DNA of 13,373 bases from Kiritimatiellia bacterium (GTDB taxonomy: Bacteria; Verrucomicrobiota; Kiritimatiellia; RFP12; UBA1067): the NCBI GenBank assembly GCA_017547265.1, contig JAFYQC010000058.1, positions 1 to 13,373 of the forward strand. Reading direction: 5' to 3'. Positions 7,585 through 13,373 of the stretch are shown piece after piece (positions within the stretch are counted from its first letter, which is position 1; each line of letters starts with the position of its first letter). The translations under genes were made by a program, and so were the position numbers. Below the pieces are notes generated by a model that ran no database searches, had not been told where the DNA came from, and was given only the letters and a program-made list of their open reading frames with translations.

Positions 7585-7613
7585 GACGCTATTGAATAAT
7601 GCACAAAAATATG
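7572..7613. promoter_or_regulatory. Candidate operator: inverted CATATTTTGTGC / GCACAAAAATATG around the -35 box
   Basis: The arms at 7572-7583 and 7601-7613 are inverted copies differing by one extra A. They bracket the -35 box, and the right arm fills most of the spacer to the -10 box, where a bound protein would block RNA polymerase. No candidate regulator is evident. Confidence 0.45.
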
Positions 7614-7620
7614 CTATAAT
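7592..7620 (+). promoter_or_regulatory. Promoter of the ATPase gene
   Basis: TTGAAT (7592-7597) and TATAAT (7615-7620) are 17 bp apart, a near-ideal housekeeping promoter. Transcription should start near 7627, leaving a leader of about 27 bases that contains GGAAAAGG before the ATG at 7654. Confidence 0.7.
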
Positions 7621-7653
7621 TCGTGCAAATCATCACCTTGGAAAAGGCGTAAA

Positions 7654-9099
7654 ATGTTTATTGGTCGCGAAAAGGAACTTGAATCACTGCGTTTGTTGTT
7701 AGACAAGCGCACTTCGTCGTTAGTTGCGTGCCGTGGGCGTAGGCGCATTGGAAAGTCAACGTTGATTGAAGAGTTTGCAAGACGAAACCATTGTCGCTTG
7801 GTGTCCATTGACGGATTGTTGCCGCGCGAAGGTATGACGAATCAAGTACAGTTGGACAACTTCATCGAGAAACTGTCTGCCCAGACAGGAGTTGACGGGA
7901 CAAGAGTCTCGTCGTGGTTCGAGGCTTTCGTGCGCCTTGATCAGGCGATTACTTGGGACGATTGGACTGTAGTGCTATTGGACGAGGTTTCGTGGATGGG
8001 GCGCTATGACGCAGACTTTCCCGCAAGGCTCAAGAGCGCATGGGACACGCTTCTTAAGCATCACGACAGGCTTATCGTTGTAATCTGCGGATCTGTCTCG
8101 ACCTGGATCAAAAAGAACATTCTGGAGAATACCGGCTTTGCCGGACGCTTTTCGCGCGATCTTGTCGTGCGAGAACTACCGCTTTCTCAATGCAAGGCTT
8201 TTTGGGGCGAAGCGGTGGGGAGGATTGCTCCGTCGGAGATTGTCGATGTTTTGTCCGTGACAGGTGGAATACCTCGCTATCTTGAAGAGATCAACCCAGG
8301 GTTAAGCGCCAACGAGAACATCAAGAGGATGTGCTTTGAGCGCGACGGTGTCCTGTTTGGAGACTTCAAGGCCATATTCAGCCAGGTGTCTGGCGAGGAG
8401 TCTGTGCTGAAGCAAAAGGTCTTGCTTGCTTTGGTTGACGGCCCTCGCACATGCATCGAAGTATCCGAGGCGCTTGACGTTGTTCGTGGCGGGTCTCTAT
8501 CGGAAACCCTCGAAGTGCTTGTCGATGCAGGATTCGTCACCAAGGACGAAGGGTACAATCCAGAGACCGGGAAGAAGGCGCGGACGGTGAAATACCGCCT
8601 TTCCGACAACTATACGCGGTTCTACCTGAAATACGTCCTTCCCCACGAAACGGAGATACTCTCCGACACATATCTATTCGATTCGCTCGAGTCCCTGCCG
8701 GGATGGGATTCCATTTTGGGGCTTCAGTTTGAGAACCTTGTCGTAAACAACTTCCGGGATCTCGTGAATCCGCTTCATCTTGAGGGAGTCCCGGTTCTTT
8801 CCGCCGTTCCATACGAGAAGCGAAAGCGGAATAATCTTGGCGAGGGCGATGGCAAAGGCCTTCAGATCGACCTACTTGTCCAGACGCGCAAGTCGGTGTA
8901 CGTCGTTGAGATAAAGCGCAAGCGGCATATTGGCGAATCGATAGAGTCCGAGGTGGCGGAGAAGGTCGCTCGGCTTCGCCATAAGCGTGGGCTGTCCATT
9001 CGCACGGCACTCGTATACGAGGGCGAGCTTGCTCCAGTCGTGCGCGGCAACGGATACTTCGACGCCATCATCTCTGTCTCTGACTTGATAGGTCTGTAA
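7654..9099 (+). CDS. AAA ATPase (ATPase_2 type) with C-terminal DUF234/PD-(D/E)XK nuclease-like domain
   Basis: A 481-residue protein. Walker A is GRRRIGKST (residues 28-36), Walker B is VVLLDE (106-111), and a sensor-like strand is IVVICGS (141-147). A winged-helix-like region follows (about 250-320). The C-terminal third has the nuclease-fold pattern LQFENLV (Glu360), QIDLLV (Asp406) and VVEIKRK (Glu419, Lys421), so the D...ExK residues are intact. The family is widespread in archaea and anaerobic bacteria as a lone gene of unknown role; mobile-element and defence links have been suggested. It has its own promoter and is not part of the sugar operon. Its first part uses more TTG and GTT codons and looks less GC-rich than its neighbours, which would fit horizontal acquisition, though I did not measure this. 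Confidence 0.85.
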   Translation: MFIGREKELESLRLLLDKRTSSLVACRGRRRIGKSTLIEEFARRNHCRLVSIDGLLPREGMTNQVQLDNFIEKLSAQTGVDGTRVSSWFEAFVRLDQAITWDDWTVVLLDEVSWMGRYDADFPARLKSAWDTLLKHHDRLIVVICGSVSTWIKKNILENTGFAGRFSRDLVVRELPLSQCKAFWGEAVGRIAPSEIVDVLSVTGGIPRYLEEINPGLSANENIKRMCFERDGVLFGDFKAIFSQVSGEESVLKQKVLLALVDGPRTCIEVSEALDVVRGGSLSETLEVLVDAGFVTKDEGYNPETGKKARTVKYRLSDNYTRFYLKYVLPHETEILSDTYLFDSLESLPGWDSILGLQFENLVVNNFRDLVNPLHLEGVPVLSAVPYEKRKRNNLGEGDGKGLQIDLLVQTRKSVYVVEIKRKRHIGESIESEVAEKVARLRHKRGLSIRTALVYEGELAPVVRGNGYFDAIISVSDLIGL

Positions 9100-9130
9100 G
9101 GCATTTGCCGTTGGCTTCTCCGTTCCACAA

Positions 9131-9146
9131 ACTTGTATTTACAGGT
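9131..9146. promoter_or_regulatory. Candidate operator (copy 2) for the AraR-like regulator
   Basis: ACTTGTATTTACAGGT differs from copy 1 (3732-3747) at one of 16 positions and matches the remembered AraR operator consensus at 11 of 16. It ends 24 bases before the -10 box of the GH92 gene, exactly as copy 1 does at the sugar operon. This links the glycosidase to the operon's regulator by inference. Confidence 0.6.
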
Positions 9147-9170
9147 TTCGCCACCCCGCGTCCGTTGTGG

Positions 9171-9176
9171 TACAAT
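9171..9176 (+). promoter_or_regulatory. -10 box TACAAT of the GH92 gene
   Basis: TACAAT is 24 bases downstream of operator copy 2. No recognisable -35 hexamer lies at 16-18 bp. Transcription would start near 9183, giving a leader of about 41 bases to GTG 9224 or about 101 to ATG 9284. Confidence 0.5.
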
Positions 9177-9223
9177 TTACTCGTAGCGAAAAGTCGCGTA
9201 CTGCAAACCGAAAGGGAACAAGT

Positions 9224-12200
9224 GTGAAGCCACGCAGATTCACTGTAACCAGATTCAATATAGCAATTGGGAGAGCGAACAAGATGGGTACGCTCTTCGC
9301 ATGTCTTGTTTTGGCAATTTCGGCTGTCGCGGCGGTTGACTTTACGGAATTCGTCGACACGAAGATCGGCGGGTCCTATCGCGGGCACACGTTCCCCGGC
9401 GCGACGTGCCCGTTCTCCCTCGTGCAGGCGAGTCCGGACACGGGGCTCTGCGACTGGGACCACTGCTCCGGATATGTGTGGGAAGACCCTTGCATCTACG
9501 GCTTCTCGCAGACGCACCTGAGCGGGACGGGCTGCCCCGATCTCGCCGACGTGCGGCTCTTGCCGTTCACGGACGACTTCGATTCTCCAGACCCGCGCAC
9601 GTGGCGTCTTGCCAAGGATTTCCGCACCGAGAGCGGACGCCCGGGCTTCTACACGGTCGCGCTCACCAACGCTGGCGTAGTCGCGGAGCTCACTGCAACG
9701 CCGCGCGTAGGAGTACACCGCTACACATACGCGCCAGGGAAGCCGGTAAAGCTCCTTGTCGATCTCCAGTGGGCAAACGTGGGGAACATGTCGGGTGCAG
9801 TCGTGGCATTCTCGAATCGGCTCGATGCGGCGCACGCCGCAATCGTCGGCGGACGCCGCACCCACGCATGGCTCAGGCGCAGCGTCTCATGGAAGGTCGT
9901 CTTCGACCGTCCGTGGAAAGACGCGCGTCTTCTGCCAAAGGCCGACCCAAAGGAACTCGCCGAGCGCTGGGTGCTGGAGTTCGAGCCGGGCGCTCCGCTC
10001 GTCGTCAAGGCGGCGATTTCGACCGTTGACGAAGACGGCGCGGCGAAGAACTACGCCGCCGAAGCCGAGGGAAAGACCTTTGACGATATTCGCGCAGAGG
10101 CTCGCGCGAAATGGCAGGCGTTGCTCGGTCGATTCGAGGTTCCCGGAGCCAGCGCAGAGCAGCGCACGGCGTTCTACACCGCGCTTTACCACCTCTTCAT
10201 CCAGCCAAACAACATAGCGGACGTCGACGGTCGCTACCGTGGCGGCGACGCGAAGGTCGCTACGGCGAAGGACGGCGTCTATTACACGGGACTCTCCCTC
10301 TGGGACACTTTCCGCGCCGCGCATCCGTTCTACACGATTGCCGTGCCAGAGCGCGTGGACGGCTTCGTGAACTCGATGCTCGGACACTACCGTGCGCTTG
10401 GCTTCCTCCCCGTGATCCCGTACTTCGGATGGGAATCGCACTGCATGATCGGCAACCATTCGGTTCCCGTGATCGTGGACGCCTACAAGAAGGGCTTCCG
10501 CGGCTTCGACGTGGACCTCGCTTTCGAGGCGGTCACGAACTCGCTCACCGTCCTGCACACGGATCCGTTCGGCCGCCGCAAGATCAAGGAGAACTGGGAT
10601 CTATACGACCGCTACGGATACTATCCGTTCGACGAAATCAAGGGCGAAAGCGTGAGCCGCACGCTCGAATGCAGTTTCGACGACTGGTGCGCGGCGGAGT
10701 TCTGCCATGCGCTTGGTCGCGGCGACGAGGCGTTTTTCCGCAAGCGCGCCAACTACTGGAAGAACCTATTCGATCCCGAGACGCGGCTGATGCGCGGGCG
10801 GACGGGATCAGGTTCATGGCGCACGCCGTTCGATCCGTTTTCGACCGGGCACGACCACAACAAGGCCAACGACTACACGGAAGGCAACGCGTGGCAGTAC
10901 ACGTGGCATGTTCTGCATGACCCGCAGGGCCTTGTTGCCGCGATGGGTGGCCCAGAACCGTTTGTACAGCGGCTAGACTCGGTGTTCCGCCAGCCGGAGG
11001 ACCTGCACGACCAGCCGCCGGACGTGACCGGCCTTATCGGGCAGTATGTACATGGCAACGAGCCGAGTCACCATGTGGCGTACTTCTATTCGCTCGCGGG
11101 GGCGCCGCGTCGTACGGCAGAGGTGGTGCGCGAGGTATGCGACCGCTTCTATGGCGTGAAGCCGGGCGACCTCTGCGGCAACGACGACTGCGGACAGATG
11201 AGCGCGTGGTACGTATTTGCCGCGATGGGGTTCTATCCTTTTAACCCCGCCAGCGGCGAGTACGTAATAGGCGCACCGCAGGTTCCCGAGGTGAGAATTC
11301 GCCTCGGAAATGGGGAACGGGAGTTTAGAGTTGTCGCCAAGAATCTCTCCCGCGAAAACAAGTACGTCAAATCGGTGACGCTGAACGGCAAGCCCGTGAC
11401 CGACTGGAAGATTCGCCACGCCGACATCATGGCGGGTGGCGAACTCGTGTTTGAAATGACGGCTGTCGCCGACTGCGCCGAATATGTCGATCCGTTCATC
11501 GGGACGAGCGCGACCGGGCATACGTTCCCCGCCGCCTGTGTTCCGTTCGGACTCGTCCAGGCCGGGCCCGACACCGCCGGACGCGAAACGATGTGGTGGC
11601 ACTACTGCAGCGGCTACCGTCATGAGGACGACCGCATCGCCGGATTCTCGCAGACCCACCTCAACGGCACCGGCGGCATTGATCTGGGGGATGTTCGCAT
11701 ATTGCCGATGTCATTGTGCACAAATGACAATTGTCACAATTGTTCACAAATCTCAAATGCAAATTCTACATGTTCACGGCTGAATAATTCTGTCAAAAAA
11801 CTCTCCGAGGTTGCGGAGCCAGGGTATTACGCCGCAACGCTGGATGGTGGTATCAAGGTCGAAGTCGCCGCCGCTGAACACGCCGCCATCTACCGTATCA
11901 AGTTCGAAAAGGGAAGCGCGGGCTTGCTTGTGGATTTGCTGCACGGTTTGAGCCTTCGCCAGAACGACAACGCCAATAAGGTCAGGAGTTCCGTTGCCTT
12001 TGATGGCAAGACCGGCCTTTCCGGCACGATCACGCGCTCGGGCTGGGTGACGCGGGACGTGTCGTTCTCCATTGCGTTCGACCGCCCGTTCGCATCCGTC
12101 GAGACGCTTCCGCCGCGCAAGGATGGAGAGACCGCGCCGCGTTATGTCTTCGATTTCGACCTGAAGGACGGCGAGACTCTGATGGTGAAAATCGCACTTT

Positions 12201-12772
12201 CTGCCGAGGGCGGCGCGGAGGCGGCGAAGCGCAATCTTGCCGCCGAGATTCCCGGTTGGAATTTCGACGCCGTGAAGGACGCCGCGCACGTAAAGTGGAA
12301 CGAGGTGCTTTCAAGGGCGACGGTTGAGGGAACGGACGAGCAGAAGAAGAACTGGTACACGGCGCTCTACCATCTTTTCATCCAGCCGAACAACATAGCC
12401 GATGTGGGCGAAAAGCCGTTCTACTCCACGCTGTCGCTTTGGGACACGTTCCGCGCGGCGCATCCGCTCTATACGATCCTCGCGCCGGAGAAGGCGGCGG
12501 AGTTCGTCGATTCTATGCTGGAGCAGGGACGCCGCACGGGGTATCTCCCGATATGGACCTTGTGGGGCAAGGACAACCAGTGCATGATCGGAACGCATTC
12601 CGTGCCGGTGATTGTGGACTGGTTTTTGAAAGAGGGGAACGGGGAACGGGGAACGGTTTGGATTTTAGCCACAAAGAACACAAAGAGCACAAAGACTCTG
12701 CGTCCTCTGCGTCTCACCCCTCTAGCGACCGCTTGCGCGGCTCGCTTTGCTCGGGGGATACGCGTGAGGTAA
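9224..12772 (+). CDS. Exported tandem GH92 alpha-mannosidase; second catalytic domain broken by a frameshifting insert
   Basis: GH92 enzymes are calcium-dependent exo-alpha-mannosidases acting outside the cytoplasm. With the GTG start (GGGA 6-9 bases upstream) the n-region is basic. It is followed by a hydrophobic core and a SVAA-like cleavage site (AVAA, before Val38). ATG 9284, preceded by GGGAGAG, is the alternative start, and the rare AGA/ATA codons between the two favour it. Domain 1 (about 38-749) is complete, with GHTFPGA, SGY, GFSQTHLSGTG, EGNAWQYTW (553-561), GNEPSHH (611-617) and GNDDCGQMSAWYVF (652-665). Domain 2 begins at about residue 750 (EYVDPFIG, GHTFPAA, FSQTHLNGTG). It runs to MIGTHSVPVIVDWFLKE, then the frame enters repeat DNA and stops at 12772. 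The rest of domain 2 resumes at 12814 in another frame. Domain 1 should still be active; the product now carries a partial second domain and a junk tail. Confidence 0.85.
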   Translation: MKPRRFTVTRFNIAIGRANKMGTLFACLVLAISAVAAVDFTEFVDTKIGGSYRGHTFPGATCPFSLVQASPDTGLCDWDHCSGYVWEDPCIYGFSQTHLSGTGCPDLADVRLLPFTDDFDSPDPRTWRLAKDFRTESGRPGFYTVALTNAGVVAELTATPRVGVHRYTYAPGKPVKLLVDLQWANVGNMSGAVVAFSNRLDAAHAAIVGGRRTHAWLRRSVSWKVVFDRPWKDARLLPKADPKELAERWVLEFEPGAPLVVKAAISTVDEDGAAKNYAAEAEGKTFDDIRAEARAKWQALLGRFEVPGASAEQRTAFYTALYHLFIQPNNIADVDGRYRGGDAKVATAKDGVYYTGLSLWDTFRAAHPFYTIAVPERVDGFVNSMLGHYRALGFLPVIPYFGWESHCMIGNHSVPVIVDAYKKGFRGFDVDLAFEAVTNSLTVLHTDPFGRRKIKENWDLYDRYGYYPFDEIKGESVSRTLECSFDDWCAAEFCHALGRGDEAFFRKRANYWKNLFDPETRLMRGRTGSGSWRTPFDPFSTGHDHNKANDYTEGNAWQYTWHVLHDPQGLVAAMGGPEPFVQRLDSVFRQPEDLHDQPPDVTGLIGQYVHGNEPSHHVAYFYSLAGAPRRTAEVVREVCDRFYGVKPGDLCGNDDCGQMSAWYVFAAMGFYPFNPASGEYVIGAPQVPEVRIRLGNGEREFRVVAKNLSRENKYVKSVTLNGKPVTDWKIRHADIMAGGELVFEMTAVADCAEYVDPFIGTSATGHTFPAACVPFGLVQAGPDTAGRETMWWHYCSGYRHEDDRIAGFSQTHLNGTGGIDLGDVRILPMSLCTNDNCHNCSQISNANSTCSRLNNSVKKLSEVAEPGYYAATLDGGIKVEVAAAEHAAIYRIKFEKGSAGLLVDLLHGLSLRQNDNANKVRSSVAFDGKTGLSGTITRSGWVTRDVSFSIAFDRPFASVETLPPRKDGETAPRYVFDFDLKDGETLMVKIALSAEGGAEAAKRNLAAEIPGWNFDAVKDAAHVKWNEVLSRATVEGTDEQKKNWYTALYHLFIQPNNIADVGEKPFYSTLSLWDTFRAAHPLYTILAPEKAAEFVDSMLEQGRRTGYLPIWTLWGKDNQCMIGTHSVPVIVDWFLKEGNGERGTVWILATKNTKSTKTLRPLRLTPLATACAARFARGIRVR
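11312..11331 (+). repeat. Microrepeat-like string inside GH92 domain 1
   Basis: GGGGAAC followed by GGGAGTTTAGAGT repeats the same 7-mer that is tandemly triplicated in the insert at 12634-12654. Here it stays in frame and codes part of GNGEREFRVV, in a surface strand near the end of domain 1. Confidence 0.35.
11711..11760. repeat. AT-rich, palindrome-dense patch inside GH92 domain 2
   Basis: It contains the perfect palindromes TTGTGCACAA (11714-11723), TGACAATTGTCA (11725-11736) and ACAATTGT (11736-11743), and repeated CACAAAT/CAAAT words, in DNA far richer in AT than its surroundings. It codes LCTNDNCHNCSQISNANST, a Cys/Asn-rich stretch without counterpart in domain 1 and about 5 residues longer. 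It is probably an in-frame repeat insertion. Confidence 0.5.
12634..12654 (+). repeat. Three tandem GGGGAAC 7-mers
   Basis: Perfect copies lie at 12634-12640, 12641-12647 and 12648-12654. They form the left edge of the insert. Confidence 0.85.
12670..12714 (+). repeat. 9-base repeats: three CACAAAGAn, then two TCTGCGTCn
   Basis: CACAAAGAA, CACAAAGAG and CACAAAGAC run from 12670 to 12696, directly followed by TCTGCGTCC and TCTGCGTCT (12697-12714). In each unit only the ninth base varies. Confidence 0.85.
12717..12757. repeat. Stem-loop inside the insert (REP-like)
   Basis: GCGACCGC (12725-12732) pairs with GCGG-c-TCGC (12737-12745) around a TTGC loop, leaving a single bulged C. Outer CCCC (12717-12720) can pair with GGGG (12753-12757) across an internal loop. 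There is no T-tract, so it is not a standard terminator. Confidence 0.5.
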
Positions 12773-12777
12773 AAACC

Positions 12778-12804
12778 AATCCTGTAAATCCTGTTAATCC
12801 TGTC
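12778..12804 (+). repeat. 9-base repeats: three AATCCTGTn
   Basis: AATCCTGTA, AATCCTGTT and AATCCTGTC lie end to end. As in the other arrays, only the ninth base varies. They form the right edge of the insert, followed by an A-rich run into the resumed coding frame. Confidence 0.85.
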
Positions 12805-12813
12805 CAAAAACAA

Positions 12814-13373
12814 AAAGAATACTGGCTTGCGGCTTACGCGCAGATCAAGGACTCGCTCACCAATCCGCACAAAGGGCGCGTCAAGGAGCGTTGGGATCTC
12901 TACGACAAATACGGCTATTATCCGTTCGACATTATCAAGGGCGAATCGGTCTCGCGTACGATGGAGTGCGCCTACGACGACTGGTGCGCGGGCGTGATGG
13001 CGGAGAAGCTCGGCTTCGCAGTTGATGCAGAGTTTTTCTTCAAGAGGGCGCAAAGCTGGAAGAACGTCTTCGATCCATCGCTCGGCCTTGTGCGCGGCAA
13101 GGACTCGAAGGGCAATTGGCGCGAACCGTTCGACCCGTATACCCTTGGGGGCGCGGGCAGGGACAATGACTTTACGGAGGGCAATGCCTTCCAGTATTCG
13201 TGGCATGTGATGCAGGATGTCCCTGGGCTGATTGCGGCGATGGGCGGACACGAGGCGTTCGTCAAGAAACTCGATTCTATCTTTTCCGCACCCTCGAAAA
13301 CGGAAGGCATGGGCGAGGTTCTGGATGTGACGGGCCTCATCGGGCAGTATGTCCACGGCAACGAGCCGAGCCA
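12814..13373 (+). pseudogene. Displaced 3' part of GH92 domain 2, running off the window
   Basis: Starting from KEYWLAAYAQIKDSLT, this frame continues domain 2 with close similarity to domain 1: WDLYDKYGYYPFD, KGESVSRTMECAYDDWCAG, FTEGNAFQYSWHVMQD and GLIGQYVHGNEPS. It has no stop before the window edge. It has no start codon or ribosome site of its own and is one base out of phase with the upstream part, so it is probably not translated as an enzyme. Lack of other decay suggests a recent break. An assembly error or programmed frameshift remains possible. The final motif GNDDCGQMSAW would lie outside the window. Confidence 0.75.

Larger units (their letters stand above)
12634..12813. repeat. 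Composite repeat insert splitting GH92 domain 2
   Basis: Alignment with domain 1 shows that WFLKE (ending at 12634) should be followed almost directly by KEYWLAAYAQIKDSLT (from 12814). The DNA between has no counterpart and is built of short tandem repeats and a hairpin. The net length is about 179 bases, not a multiple of three, so the downstream part is in another frame. Boundaries are good to within a few codons. Confidence 0.75.

Noticed and set aside
9296..9307. Lipobox reading (LFAC) at the GH92 N-terminus
   Set aside because: The Cys falls at the start of the hydrophobic core and Phe is unfavourable at -2; a signal peptidase I site AVAA is present further on.
12620..12640. Programmed -1 frameshift site joining the two parts of domain 2
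   Set aside because: A -1 shift would restore the frame, but no X XXY YYZ slippery heptamer in the right phase is visible and repeat-derived residues would still be inserted.
12670..12804. CRISPR array
   Set aside because: Units are 9 bases long, adjacent and without spacers; no cas genes are near.
12469..13356. Long antisense open frame (295 codons) across the GH92 insert
   Set aside because: It is the complement of clear GH92 coding sequence plus repeats, has no family-like sequence, and GC-rich genes often leave antisense frames open.

Overview
This window is a stretch of bacterial chromosome with moderately high GC. All genes lie on the + strand, and genes at both edges run off the window. 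Strong AGGAGG-type ribosome sites, a TTG start and TATAAT-type -10 boxes (no TAnnTTTG box) argue against Bacteroidota. The gene content and the short 7- and 9-base repeats inside genes suggest a gut or sediment member of the PVC group (Kiritimatiellota, Verrucomicrobiota or Lentisphaerota). This placement is inference; no rRNA or marker gene is present.

Layout. 1-3453: 3' part of a very large DUF3857/transglutaminase-like protein built as two similar halves; the second half has lost its catalytic residues. 3454-3783: gene-free, A/C-rich, ending in a promoter with a palindromic operator candidate. 3784-7544: a tight four-gene sugar operon. It encodes a GmhA-like SIS phosphosugar isomerase, a ROK sugar kinase, an MFS sugar transporter and an AraR-like regulator (GntR helix-turn-helix plus LacI-type sensor). 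The first three genes overlap by 4 bases and the last gap is 7 bases. 7545-7653: a promoter region with three copies of a GCACAAAA motif in both orientations. 7654-9099: an AAA ATPase with a C-terminal PD-(D/E)XK nuclease-like domain. 9100-9223: promoter plus a second copy of the operator candidate. 9224 to the end: an exported tandem GH92 alpha-mannosidase. Its second catalytic domain is cut by about 180 bp of composite repeat that shifts the frame.

How it may work together. A 16-bp imperfect palindrome, ACnTGTATTTACAGGT, lies 24 bp upstream of the -10 box both at the sugar operon (3732-3747) and at the GH92 gene (9131-9146). It resembles the AraR operator of Bacillus, and an AraR-like regulator is encoded in the operon. 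The simplest reading is one regulon: the exported GH92 enzyme releases mannose or a related sugar, the MFS protein imports it, the ROK kinase phosphorylates it, the SIS enzyme isomerises the phosphate, and the regulator senses it. The ATPase and the transglutaminase-like gene look unrelated to this regulon.
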